A stretch of 19,718 nt of DNA from Enterocloster asparagiformis (GCA_018380885.1 JAGZSY010000052.1:1-19718), one strand, 5' to 3'; shown: positions 7,847 to 14,860, counted from the stretch's first letter. Numbers and translations: made by a program. The notes: generated by a model not told the origin, from the sequence alone.

Positions 7847-8102
7847 GAAAAAATTCAATTTCGCCCAACAGCTTCTCCGGGGTGGAAATGTCCTCCGTTG
7901 CTTCAAAATATGCAATTCCCTGGTTCGATACTTCCTTGGGCGCGATAACCACATTTTTAAACAGACCGTCCATGTAGCTTGCGGTTTTCTTTTTCCCGCC
8001 AGTCATCCCGCAGGCGTCGTTGTGATCCAGATACCAGATAGGGGATACGCTCTGAAGGGTAAATTCGACCTCGTTGACCGTTACTTTTTTCTGCTTAGCC
8101 AT
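7794..8102 (-). CDS. Tail assembly chaperone G-like protein (XkdN-like)
   Basis: A 102-residue protein starting at ATG 8102, with AAAGGAG about eleven bases upstream; longer forms run into the tail tube gene. The sequence has the small-chaperone pattern: a beta start (VTVNEVEFTLQ), a middle with KNVVIAPKEVSNQG, and a helix LLGEIEFFLRS near the end, followed by a Gly/Ala-rich tail. This resembles the XkdN/phage tail assembly chaperone family of contractile-tail phages. Its position between the tube and tape measure genes, plus a downstream overlapping ORF in another frame, is diagnostic of the G/GT pair. It should bind and solubilise the tape measure during tail assembly and be absent from the finished virion. 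Confidence 0.85.
   Translation of the reverse strand: MAKQKKVTVNEVEFTLQSVSPIWYLDHNDACGMTGGKKKTASYMDGLFKNVVIAPKEVSNQGIAYFEATEDISTPEKLLGEIEFFLRSRDGSGAGAGKGTEA
7842..7853 (-). promoter_or_regulatory. Candidate ribosomal frameshift site
   Basis: On the minus strand the chaperone reading frame passes GAA TTT TTT CTT AGA. A tRNA-Phe on the second TTT can re-pair on TTC one base forward or on TTT two bases back, and both moves enter the extension frame. CTT followed by AGA also allows a +1 move to TTA, the kind of move used at the yeast Ty1 site. A -1 shift would not enter the open extension frame. Which move is used cannot be decided from sequence. Confidence 0.55.
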
Positions 8103-8161
8103 ATATTTTCTATAACTCCTTTCTGTTAGTCCCTTGGGCCTTTGGGGCCACACCCGATCCA

Positions 8162-8560
8162 TCATCGAATAACAAGGTTCGGGACAAATATGTTTACAGT
8201 GACAGTGCTGGTATTCTTTCCCCTGGCAAGATCCGGCAATTTTAATATTCTGCAATTCGACGCGCTGATACTGATGGAATCATCGTCATTCGCGTCGGAC
8301 ACGGATACCGAAAATTTCTTTCGATTCGCGGCCAGGCTGCGCAGTTTGGACAGCGCCGGAGACGTTGCCTGCAACGTAACGGCGATCGTGCCACTTTCGT
8401 TCGCGTTTTCCTCATAGACCACGTCCCCCTGGCAGCCCACGTTGGGCGTGACCGCGTCCTCGCTTTTCGTAACCGTGATCACACCGTCACTCGCGAATCC
8501 GGTCAGGATTGTGCCATCCACATTCACATTAACTTTCCTAACATCATAGCCTGTTTCCAC
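8162..8560 (-). CDS. Tail tube protein (DUF3277-like)
   Basis: A 132-residue beta-rich protein resembling the DUF3277 structural family, which forms the inner tail tube of many myophages. Features: VNVNVDGTILTGFASDGVIT near residues 10-30, an acidic KSEDAVTPNVGCQGDVV segment, then SGTIAVTLQATSPALSKL near 55-75. GTG at 8560 lies eight bases after AGGAGG. It follows the sheath by 13 bases and precedes the chaperone, the normal sheath-tube-chaperone order. The tube forms the rigid channel driven through the envelope when the sheath contracts. A 59-base gap to the chaperone gene holds only a weak GC-rich dyad and that gene's ribosome binding site. Confidence 0.88.
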   Translation of the reverse strand: METGYDVRKVNVNVDGTILTGFASDGVITVTKSEDAVTPNVGCQGDVVYEENANESGTIAVTLQATSPALSKLRSLAANRKKFSVSVSDANDDDSISISASNCRILKLPDLARGKNTSTVTVNIFVPNLVIR

Positions 8561-8573
8561 TTATGCTACCTCC

Positions 8574-9635
8574 TTAACTCAGTGATACTTTCAGCGTACC
8601 CGATACCTTAACACCATGTACCGCTCCGCCGAGCTGTGCCTCCCACGTAATGTCCGGCATTTTACGGGAAGCTGCCTGCTGATCCGTGGCTTCGGAACGC
8701 TTCGGGACTGTCACGTTGTAGATTCCCGCGCCCGAATCAGGGTTTTCCGCAATAATCGCGTATCCGGTTGCCGCGTCCAACGTCTCAAACACACCGGCAG
8801 CGATGAGGGTAAATCCGGCATCGGAATAAGGAATATTGGCATTGCTCATGAAAATATCGTACAGTTTTTCCCGCATAGTCATAGCGATCCAGTCGGCGCC
8901 CAACACTGCGTCGATCCACTCTCCGTCCATGCAGGTGCCATTTTTAATGTAGTTTTTCTTGTACTCACTGGTAACGAAATTCACGTTGCTTTCCTCCAAC
9001 GCCGTCACCTCAGATCCTGTGAGCGTAGGGACAGAGATTCCCGCCGGCATTTTAAATTTCCAAGTTACGGACTGAGGATACCAGGGACCGACGGCGCCCA
9101 GCCAAGCCGCGTCTGCGTGATCGTCAAGCCTATCCGTGTATATCACCACCGTGCGTGCTGTCTTAGTCGCGTACGCCTTGCTGTCCGTCTGAGCAATATA
9201 CAATTTCCGATGATCTTCTGCGCCGGATGACAGCTCGGCAGCATTCGGCTCACTGGCTGCCGCAAATGCTCCCAGCTCCCCCAAATATGCCTCGTCGGTC
9301 TGGTCGGTCAGGAATACATACCAATCGTTGTTGATCTCCTGGTATGCCTTGATGGAATCCACCAGGTCCGCGGCCGTCGTCGGTTTTGCAAACCCTACTA
9401 TCGTAACCTTTCGGATTAAACTCTCAGGGGCGGGAGTGGCCGACCCCTGATTGAAAAGTGCAGCCGCCTTTTTATACATGCTGCTCGATTCTGTCCAATC
9501 CTTTTTTATCTCATCCAAATCTGTATAGGTCTTTGATGCCTTTTCTCCGGCCGTGGAAATCAGCAGAATGTCCAATGTATCTACCGCCTTTGGCACATCA
9601 TCCAGCGTAACCACAACCACTACGTCTTTACTCAT
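8574..9635 (-). CDS. Contractile tail sheath protein (DUF3383 family)
   Basis: A 353-residue protein resembling the DUF3383 sheath family. Visible markers are the beta-strand N-terminus (MSKDVVVVVTLDDVPKAVDT), the Rossmann-like middle with NNDWYVFLTDQTDEAYLGEL near residues 105-125, a GPWYPQSVTWKFKMPAG segment near 185-200, and a C-terminal region ending HGVKVSGTLKVSLS. Sheath subunits wrap the tube and contract on infection, so this gene is the main evidence for myovirus morphology. ATG at 9635 follows AAAGGAG at about ten bases. The length is near the lower end for sheaths, implying few extra outer domains. It immediately follows the tail terminator gene. Confidence 0.92.
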   Translation of the reverse strand: MSKDVVVVVTLDDVPKAVDTLDILLISTAGEKASKTYTDLDEIKKDWTESSSMYKKAAALFNQGSATPAPESLIRKVTIVGFAKPTTAADLVDSIKAYQEINNDWYVFLTDQTDEAYLGELGAFAAASEPNAAELSSGAEDHRKLYIAQTDSKAYATKTARTVVIYTDRLDDHADAAWLGAVGPWYPQSVTWKFKMPAGISVPTLTGSEVTALEESNVNFVTSEYKKNYIKNGTCMDGEWIDAVLGADWIAMTMREKLYDIFMSNANIPYSDAGFTLIAAGVFETLDAATGYAIIAENPDSGAGIYNVTVPKRSEATDQQAASRKMPDITWEAQLGGAVHGVKVSGTLKVSLS

Positions 9636-9637
9636 GT

Positions 9638-10165
9638 TTAACAGTCTCCTTTCTCACTCGTGGACACGCCGGATATTGTGTCAATATCCCGTGTATCCTC
9701 CCTCACGTATCGGATCACAACGTCGAACCCATACCGGCGTGCCTCCTCGTCTACTTGCAGGAATGACCGTTCCTGTACATTTGACACGTCAACCACCGTG
9801 ATTCCCTTACCGGATATATAGTCATACCCTGTATGCAAAAACCATCCCTGGGCCCTTTCGGCAAAATCCAGTGCTTCATCCTCTCCCAGTATGTACCCGT
9901 TGGCGTTACTGCGGTCAATGCTGCATACCGTGAATGACATCGTGCACGTTGGCTGCTCCCTGCGCACTTCCTTGGCGCCACCATTTTCCGTTTTGGACTG
10001 GGTGTATTGGCCTAACCCTCCGTCCGGTATATACGGGGCCGTGGAAGAATAGACTACAAAGGGGTATTCCGATTCTGGATTGACCTGGCTGCTGAGGCAT
10101 ACAGGAATCTGTAAATGCGCGTGCAATCCTAATACGATCGTATTTCGTAATTCCCGGTATGTCAC
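9638..10165 (-). CDS. Tail terminator / neck protein (LIC_12616-like)
   Basis: A 175-residue protein with the features of phage neck or tail terminator proteins: an N-terminal helix (YRELRNTIVLGLHAHL), then PESEYPFVVYSS, where the family has a 'P..PYV.Y' motif, a beta section (TCTMSFTVCSID), and a helix EDEALDFAERAQGWF. Terminator proteins cap the tube when it reaches tape measure length and join it to the head. GTG at 10165 overlaps the TGA of the preceding gene in a GTGA arrangement, implying coupled translation. Its place immediately before the sheath gene is that of a tail terminator. The family name is from memory of its pattern; the role is well supported by context. Confidence 0.78.
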   Translation of the reverse strand: MTYRELRNTIVLGLHAHLQIPVCLSSQVNPESEYPFVVYSSTAPYIPDGGLGQYTQSKTENGGAKEVRREQPTCTMSFTVCSIDRSNANGYILGEDEALDFAERAQGWFLHTGYDYISGKGITVVDVSNVQERSFLQVDEEARRYGFDVVIRYVREDTRDIDTISGVSTSEKGDC

Positions 10166-10536
10166 CGTTTTCCTGCCTCCCCTTTCCTCTCTACCAGATA
10201 CCGCTTCATGGGGTGCAACGAATTATGCCCTAATTCCTGGGTCACAGTGTACCGGCTCCCGTCCTGGTCCTCAACACGCGCGCCGATCTGCAGGGAGTGG
10301 CCGTTGGTGTATATCTTTTCGCTATACTGCGTATACGTTCCGGCAACATCCCGAATCAGGTCCTTGTCGTTTACCGGCAGCACTACCCCTTTGAATTTCA
10401 CGCGCTTGTCCGTCCCCGGAATCCATTGGCCCCCGTTATCCTGGTCAAACGTACCGCCGGACTGAATCTCGAACATATCGTGCAGCAACCCCGCGGGGAT
10501 TTGGGGCTGAGCGCCCCCAAAACAATAATTCTTCAA
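10162..10536 (-). CDS. Probable head closure / neck protein
   Basis: A 124-residue protein starting at TTG 10536, eight bases after AAGGAGG. After about 40 residues it is mostly beta strands: RVKFKGVVLPVNDKD, then KIYTNGHSLQIGARVEDQDG, then SRYTVTQELG. A small beta-barrel with a 'G..V.D..G..Y.V' pattern is usual for head closure proteins (SPP1 gp16, XkdH-like), which plug the connector channel once DNA is packaged. I do not recognise its exact family; the role is inferred from fold pattern and from its place between the connector and the tail terminator. It ends in a four-base overlap with the next gene. Confidence 0.6.
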   Translation of the reverse strand: MKNYCFGGAQPQIPAGLLHDMFEIQSGGTFDQDNGGQWIPGTDKRVKFKGVVLPVNDKDLIRDVAGTYTQYSEKIYTNGHSLQIGARVEDQDGSRYTVTQELGHNSLHPMKRYLVERKGEAGKR

Positions 10537-10537
10537 C

Positions 10538-11284
10538 CTAGTTTCCTCCTTCGATCCGATAGCTGATCGAATTTCTTAGCCGTCCGGTTTCCACCAGCGG
10601 ATTGTCCGGCCAGTTGGATGTTGACCGTGTGATACTGCTTTTGCCCTTAAAATTAAAAGGCTGATTCATATATTCTTGGATCATACCCACGATCGACGCG
10701 CCGATGTTATTGGCCGCCGTCTCCGCGTCCCAACCTGAAAATACAATATTTTGGATTGCCTTTCCCGCAACGGCTTCAATCGCGGCTTTATTGTTGTCAT
10801 ACCCTGCCCGGATAAAGCTTCGTTCAGGGATGGAAACTGATTCCATAAGAATGAAAAGAAATTCGATATTGTCCGATCTGTTCGGAACCGGTTTATCGCT
10901 CGGGCCAATCTTCTTAGGCTTTGTATCCGACGGAGAACTTTTCTTTTTAGGCGGGCCCCCCTTACGTTTTTTACTGATACACCCGAACAATCTGTCATCA
11001 GTTCGCAGAAAGAAGAGGCCCGGAAAATCCAATGGGCTTTTGCCGATTGCCTTTTTTGATATCGGAATCGCCAGGTTTTTGACGTTCTTGGCCTTAATGG
11101 TTGCCCCAAATTCGTTTACGTTTGCGATGGTCAGCAGATCAGCCGGGGCCCCGGACTTACCTTTTCCATCCTTTCCATAACCCGCACTGCCCTGTACACC
11201 CACATGAATTTTAATGCCCGCCAATTTGGTAAGCTCCTTCTTGATCCGCTCCAACTCGGGTGAAATATCATCAGTCAGGACCAC
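10538..11284 (-). CDS. Phage virion morphogenesis / tail completion protein (gpG/gp10-like)
   Basis: A 248-residue protein. GTG at 11284 shares one base with the previous gene's TAG and lies five bases after GAGGTGG, so it is preferred over GTG at 11293. Markers are an N-terminal helix (PELERIKKELTKLAGI), VNEFGATIKA, the LAIPISKKAIGKSP segment near residues 70-85 and SVSIPERSFIRAG near 150-165, which recall the 'IP.R.F' motif of phage virion morphogenesis and HK97 gp10-like proteins, and a C-terminal NPLVETGRLRNSISYRI, the usual ending of this group. They act in head-tail joining or tail completion. A Lys/Pro/Ser-rich low-complexity insertion lies at about residues 104-138. Gene position supports the call. 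Confidence 0.75.
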   Translation of the reverse strand: MVLTDDISPELERIKKELTKLAGIKIHVGVQGSAGYGKDGKGKSGAPADLLTIANVNEFGATIKAKNVKNLAIPISKKAIGKSPLDFPGLFFLRTDDRLFGCISKKRKGGPPKKKSSPSDTKPKKIGPSDKPVPNRSDNIEFLFILMESVSIPERSFIRAGYDNNKAAIEAVAGKAIQNIVFSGWDAETAANNIGASIVGMIQEYMNQPFNFKGKSSITRSTSNWPDNPLVETGRLRNSISYRIEGGN

Positions 11285-11943
11285 TAAGACCACCTCACGT
11301 ATTTACCTATGACCTCCTGCACCTGGCTGCTCAGCTCCTTGTCAAACGTCCAACTTACGTCGGAAATTGCAAATGCAGATAGTCCATTTGCGCCATTATT
11401 CGCCAGGTTCCATTGTTGCTGTACCATCTGCCAGACAATGTACTGTAAATCATACGGCAAGTCAGAAGGCCGCTCCTCCGTTGCGTCTTTCGGCAAGATG
11501 TACCCGGCGGTATAATCCACCACAAGATACCGCTTTCTGGTTGCGATGTCCCCGGCCAGCCCTGAAGCATATCCCCGGGCCGCCCACCCTTCATCCCGGT
11601 AAACAACCCCGATATTCCCAAATTCAGAAATTGAGTAGGAGGACGGGGCTATGTCTGCGTGGTTTTCCCGGTCGGTGATTCGATTTACGGAACGTATCGG
11701 GTACTGGCACACACATAGCTCCTGCGATCCGCTGCCATAACAGTTTTCTACATAGTTCTGTAGCGCAAATTTGCGGCCTGTCATAGTTTCGATATAGCTG
11801 GAAGCCGCATTGATCAGGCGATCCAAATTGTTTTTGACCTGATCCGGGATCTCCTCATCGGCCGGGGCCTGGCCGATAAATTCCATAACGTCATTCAGCG
11901 TCGTCAGCGCATTTTCGGCCAGCAGGCTTTTTCTTTCCGCCAT
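11284..11943 (-). CDS. Head-tail connector protein (gp6/gp15-like adaptor)
   Basis: A 219-residue protein. ATG at 11943 is chosen because GAGGTGG sits five bases upstream; a GTG at 11961 gives a six-residue longer form. The N-terminus has helices typical of gp6-like connectors (LNDVMEFIG, then LDRLINAASSYIETMTGRKF near residues 30-50), followed by a beta insert with YPIRSVNRITDREN, then LVVDYTAGYILPKDA and LPYDLQYIVWQMVQQQW near 155-190. This pattern is characteristic of the phage head-tail connector family (HK97 gp6, SPP1 gp15), which form a ring under the portal. It is the first of four joining genes after the capsid genes. A GC-rich hairpin lies just upstream of its ribosome binding site. 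Confidence 0.88.
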   Translation of the reverse strand: MAERKSLLAENALTTLNDVMEFIGQAPADEEIPDQVKNNLDRLINAASSYIETMTGRKFALQNYVENCYGSGSQELCVCQYPIRSVNRITDRENHADIAPSSYSISEFGNIGVVYRDEGWAARGYASGLAGDIATRKRYLVVDYTAGYILPKDATEERPSDLPYDLQYIVWQMVQQQWNLANNGANGLSAFAISDVSWTFDKELSSQVQEVIGKYVRWS

Positions 11944-12037
11944 CGCCACCACCTCTTTCACCGGCGGGGGAGATATCCCCCGCCTTGTTGCTTTCCGGGC
12001 CGGTCATCATTTTATTTTCCCGCTTTTCCTTTTTCAT
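11891..12037 (-). CDS. Possible small Lys/Gly-rich ORF, 48 residues
   Basis: An ATG at 12037 overlaps the TGA of the decoration gene in an ATGA arrangement, the classic layout for coupled re-initiation. The ORF encodes MKKEKRENKMMTGPES, then a Gly-rich stretch and a basic end (KKKPAGRK), and stops at 11891, 53 bases inside the connector gene in another frame. It has no ribosome binding site of its own beyond the coupling, no recognisable domain, and a hairpin within it. It may be chance. Against that, the 90-base gap it fills is unusually long for this operon. Confidence 0.25.
   Translation of the reverse strand: MKKEKRENKMMTGPESNKAGDISPAGERGGGDGGKKKPAGRKCADDAE
11963..11984 (-). promoter_or_regulatory. 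GC-rich hairpin upstream of the connector gene
   Basis: GGCGGGGG and CCCCCGCC form a perfect 8-bp stem around a six-base loop. It starts 20 bases upstream of the connector ATG, with only the ribosome binding site between. No U-run follows on the minus strand, so it is not a standard terminator. It could protect the 3' end of abundant capsid and decoration mRNA, dampen connector translation, or act as a processing site. Confidence 0.55.
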
Positions 12038-12450
12038 ACTTCTACCGGCGCCTGAATCGGATCGCCCAGCACCAGCACATACGCTGCGTCGTCGGCCGCA
12101 GGGGACGTTCCGCCCGTAAACGTGATCGTCGGCGTAATTTTGATGTACCGTTTGCACCCCAAAAGATCAAGGCTGATCTGCACACCCGCGCCGCTGCTCA
12201 CGGAACCGACTTCTACCTTTCCACCAGTAGTCGTGGCCGACGGTACCAGCTTAGCGTCCGCAACAGCCTCAAACGTACCATTCTTTGTGTCGCAGTGTTC
12301 CACCAAAATATCGAATGTCGCACCTGTGGGCTCTCCCGTGTACGTCCCCATATTGGCCGCAAAGACCGCTGATAAAAATCCCTCCCGATCAACTACTTTT
12401 TCAGCCGCCGCCGGCACAATCGATACACTGTCAAATAATTCTCTCTTCAT
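12034..12450 (-). CDS. Probable capsid decoration protein
   Basis: A 138-residue protein immediately after the major capsid gene, with AAGGAGG seven bases before ATG 12450. It begins MKRELFDSVSIVPAA and has a beta-sandwich-like pattern (ATFDILVEHCDTKNGTFEAV, later SLDLLGCKRYIKITPTI, and an ending VLVLGDPIQAPVEV). Many phages of Gram-positive bacteria have a protein with this same opening and 'YI.......G......V...G.P..AP' ending beside the capsid gene; they are annotated as virion structural or decoration proteins that stabilise the shell. The role is inferred from resemblance and position and is not proven. It sits 12 bases from the capsid gene, so it is likely made at a high level with it. 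Confidence 0.65.
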   Translation of the reverse strand: MKRELFDSVSIVPAAAEKVVDREGFLSAVFAANMGTYTGEPTGATFDILVEHCDTKNGTFEAVADAKLVPSATTTGGKVEVGSVSSGAGVQISLDLLGCKRYIKITPTITFTGGTSPAADDAAYVLVLGDPIQAPVEV

Positions 12451-12462
12451 CGCTGTTCCTCC

Positions 12463-14139
12463 TTAAAATACTTTGATGTTCTTGCAGTACAGGAAGCTTT
12501 CTGCATGACGTACGCCGATATCGTCATACATCAGCGCCCGTGTCGCCGCTAAGTTCTCCTCGAACGCATTGTGCTGTATGCCATTTTCGTCGGTCCATGT
12601 TCCTTCCAGTGTGGTGTACGTTTCTAATCCCATCTGATCACCGATCAGCAGATCAGACCAGTTACCAAAAAACAGATCGGTCTTGCCGTCTGCGCTGGTC
12701 GGGATCTGGTTGGATACCTTGTACGGAATACCGCCCAGTTTTCCGGTCGCCATTTCATCGCGGTAGATGTACGCGCCCGTAGTGGTTTTCATGTTTTTAA
12801 ACAGGCCCTCCAGCAGGCTATTCATAGCCCAACCCGCCTTGATATCGTCGATATTCTTGGCGAACGCCTTAGAGCTTACATATACCGGGAAGTCCGCGGT
12901 GATATATCCCTTATCATCCAGCAGATCGGTAAGTTTGGACACGTCAATATGCTCTACGTCTTTATTATTCGCGATTCCGGTAGGCTCGAACTCTGAGCCA
13001 GCCCCGTACAGCCCGCCGAAGTCAAGTCCCAACTGCATACGTCTGGTCAGATCATTCGCAAACATGGCGTCTGCGGAAAAAGTGGACATCATCAGCAATT
13101 CTCGGGACTGAGGAACGATGGCCTCCAACCGTTTTGCGGATAACTTAATGTTACCGAACTTCGTGGCCGTGGTCTTGATTCTACGCTGTTCACCGCCCCA
13201 CGTAGCACGCGCCCCGGCCGTCATTTTGGGAAGATTCAAATTGCCCGAGGTTAAAGGAACATTCTGTGCCCCTAATTCCACAATTACGGTCTTGGGGTAC
13301 AGTAATTCGATGATCTGATCCGAATATACCTCGGGGATCAGATACCCCCCGTCCGTAGGATTCGTAACAGCCAGCGCTTTAAATTCCCGCTCCATGTCCT
13401 GATCGTTGTACTTTTTTCTGGCGTAGTAGGCTGCTTTTTCCGGGTCATTACGGCCAAAAACATCCATACACTTGATGGCCCTGGCAATCTGAATGGCCGG
13501 CGGTACCTCTTTCTTTTTGGTATTGCTCATATCTCCTCCACGGTTCATATAAATATCGCTGTATTTACGCTGTACGGGCCTCCGGGCGGTCTGTTTCTGG
13601 GAAACAGATTTTACCTGCCGGCGTCTTGTGCTCGTGGCGCTCTTTCTGCCCTTGCTCTCCTCATCTGCGGTATCGTCGGACATAACCTCGGCCACCGCGT
13701 CCAGGAGGTCCTCAACCACATCATCCCCGATCTCTTCGGACTTGGCGGACTTGCGCTTTTCGTTTACAGCCTCGCAGGCTGCTTTAATCACATCTTCCAG
13801 GTCTGTCCCCTCGTCGTCTGATTTGCCCTCATCTTCTGTGCCAACTCCGTCCAGGATTGCCTCGATTAACTCATCCGTATCGTCCGGGTTCAGTTCGTCC
13901 GCCTTTGCGGACTTACGTTTCTCGTTCACGGCCTCCACCGCCGCGTCCAAAATCTCGGCCAGATCGTCCGTCTCATCCTTATTCCCTTCGTCAGTACCAT
14001 CGTCGGACTTTTGCTCATCCAGCGCCTCTTTTACGGCTGCTTTTACCATCTCCTGCAAATCGTCGGCCCCCATCTTCATAGACTTGGCGCCCCTTGTTCT
14101 AGCCCTGGCTGCTTTACGGTTAATTCTGTAATTCGACAT
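12463..14139 (-). CDS. Major capsid protein, HK97 fold, with long acidic N-terminal scaffold-like region
   Basis: A 558-residue protein. ATG at 14139 is used because GGGAGG lies seven bases upstream; the frame is open further but lacks a better site. Residues 1-20 are basic, about 24-165 strongly acidic and helix-prone, 165-200 basic. The HK97-fold part starts near residue 204: after an Arg/Lys-rich arm come ALAVTNPTDGGYLIPEVYSD (about 255-275), ELLYPKTVIVELGA, and late motifs LGGIPYKVSNQIP and LFFGNWSDLLIGDQMG. The N-terminal part should act as an internal scaffold (delta domain) and be removed by the protease encoded just upstream. It contains two copies of EAVNEKRKSAK (residues 69-79 and 123-133). 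An internal ATG at 13530 with its own ribosome binding site falls where the scaffold part ends. Confidence 0.93.
   Translation of the reverse strand: MSNYRINRKAARARTRGAKSMKMGADDLQEMVKAAVKEALDEQKSDDGTDEGNKDETDDLAEILDAAVEAVNEKRKSAKADELNPDDTDELIEAILDGVGTEDEGKSDDEGTDLEDVIKAACEAVNEKRKSAKSEEIGDDVVEDLLDAVAEVMSDDTADEESKGRKSATSTRRRQVKSVSQKQTARRPVQRKYSDIYMNRGGDMSNTKKKEVPPAIQIARAIKCMDVFGRNDPEKAAYYARKKYNDQDMEREFKALAVTNPTDGGYLIPEVYSDQIIELLYPKTVIVELGAQNVPLTSGNLNLPKMTAGARATWGGEQRRIKTTATKFGNIKLSAKRLEAIVPQSRELLMMSTFSADAMFANDLTRRMQLGLDFGGLYGAGSEFEPTGIANNKDVEHIDVSKLTDLLDDKGYITADFPVYVSSKAFAKNIDDIKAGWAMNSLLEGLFKNMKTTTGAYIYRDEMATGKLGGIPYKVSNQIPTSADGKTDLFFGNWSDLLIGDQMGLETYTTLEGTWTDENGIQHNAFEENLAATRALMYDDIGVRHAESFLYCKNIKVF
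13528..13539 (-). promoter_or_regulatory. Internal ribosome binding site and ATG within the capsid gene
   Basis: On the minus strand GGAGGAGAT directly precedes an in-frame ATG (13530-13528) encoding MSNTKKKEVPP. GGAGG is four bases from the ATG, slightly close but comparable with other starts here. Initiation here would make a 355-residue capsid protein lacking the acidic scaffold-like region. Alternatively the site is the relic of a formerly separate capsid gene. Confidence 0.5.
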
Positions 14140-14152
14140 TCTATGTCCTCCC

Positions 14153-14860
14153 TTAAAAAATAATTTCGATAGGTCTGTTTTTAGTGTTTCTCTTGCGGCT
14201 TGGAGTCCGTGTTTCTGATTTTTTACCACTATCCCCGCTTGCTTCCCGGATCACAGCGTCGATCGTTCGGGCTGATTCTTTCATCGCGCTACTAACATCT
14301 TTCAGGGACTTCAACCGCGAATTGCTGATCTTGCGCCCTTCCTTCAGCTCGTGCAGCAGATTTTGTCTTATGGCCTGCGCCCGTTCTGCCGTTTCCTGCA
14401 TGGACTTGTAATCCGTTATCACAGCTTCGGGATTCATGGCCCAGGTAACAACAGAAACTTCCCACAGTTTTACTTCCCGCAAATGCCTGATTCCGTTTTC
14501 GTCGTAATCAAAAATTACAGGGTCGTATCCAATGGACAATTCGTTTAGTACGCCATCCTTCAGCAGCACCTTAATGTCTCTTCCCATGGTAGTATCCGAT
14601 ACCCTGGCACTGATCCACAGCCCGTTTACATCCTCGCGTAATTCGATTGGGCGCCCGATCGGAAGCCAACAGTCGTTATGCAGCGCGAGAATCTTCACGC
14701 GTTCCCATCCCTCAGCCAACGTTTTCGTAAACGCCCCCGGCTCTATGATATCCCCGCCGCTATCCACGTTGTCAAACACTGCGCCGTAGCCAGAAAATAC
14801 GCCCTCTTCCTCGTTGTACTGGTCCATTTTGAATTGCAATACTCTGGTTTCGTGCTTCAC
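14153..14860 (-). CDS. HK97-family prohead protease (peptidase U35/S78)
   Basis: A 235-residue protein. GTG at 14860 is chosen because AAAGGAGG lies seven bases upstream. Characteristic segments are FSGYGAVFDNVDSGGDIIEP (residues 22-41) followed by GAF, then ALHND with the likely catalytic His61, NELSIGYD with the likely nucleophile Ser109, and LWEVSVVTWAMNPEA (132-146). These match HK97-type prohead proteases, which cut the scaffold domain from capsid subunits and then themselves. Residues 150-235 form a charged helical and basic tail (ending SRKRNTKNRPIEIIF), probably part of the region that targets the protease into the prohead. It lies directly upstream of the capsid gene, with the capsid ribosome binding site abutting its stop codon. 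Confidence 0.93.
   Translation of the reverse strand: MKHETRVLQFKMDQYNEEEGVFSGYGAVFDNVDSGGDIIEPGAFTKTLAEGWERVKILALHNDCWLPIGRPIELREDVNGLWISARVSDTTMGRDIKVLLKDGVLNELSIGYDPVIFDYDENGIRHLREVKLWEVSVVTWAMNPEAVITDYKSMQETAERAQAIRQNLLHELKEGRKISNSRLKSLKDVSSAMKESARTIDAVIREASGDSGKKSETRTPSRKRNTKNRPIEIIF

Noticed and set aside
8103..8161. GC-rich dyad (GGCC-CCAAA-GGCC) between the tube and chaperone genes
   Set aside because: Only a 4-bp stem with no U-run; not enough to call a terminator or regulatory hairpin.
7954..8255. N-terminal extension of the chaperone ORF up to 8255 with a Cys/His-rich stretch that looks like a metal site
   Set aside because: It overlaps the end of the tail tube gene in another frame. 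The ATG at 8102 with AAAGGAG upstream gives the family-typical N-terminus.
8362..8377. Inverted repeat ACGTTGC-CT-GCAACGT in the tail tube gene, sharing a half-site with the terS palindromes
   Set aside because: Single occurrence, with the half-sites arranged differently (two-base spacer) from the terS palindromes; probably chance within coding sequence.
8616..9230. 204-residue plus-strand ORF opposite the sheath gene
   Set aside because: The reading is rich in His, Arg and Cys with no fold pattern, lies wholly inside the DUF3383-like sheath gene, and every other gene is on the minus strand.
13628..14131. 167-residue plus-strand ORF rich in Ser/Ala opposite the capsid N-terminus
   Set aside because: It is the antisense of the acidic, repeat-containing scaffold region; biased codon content opens the opposite strand. 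No ribosome binding site or domain, and the capsid frame is clearly real.
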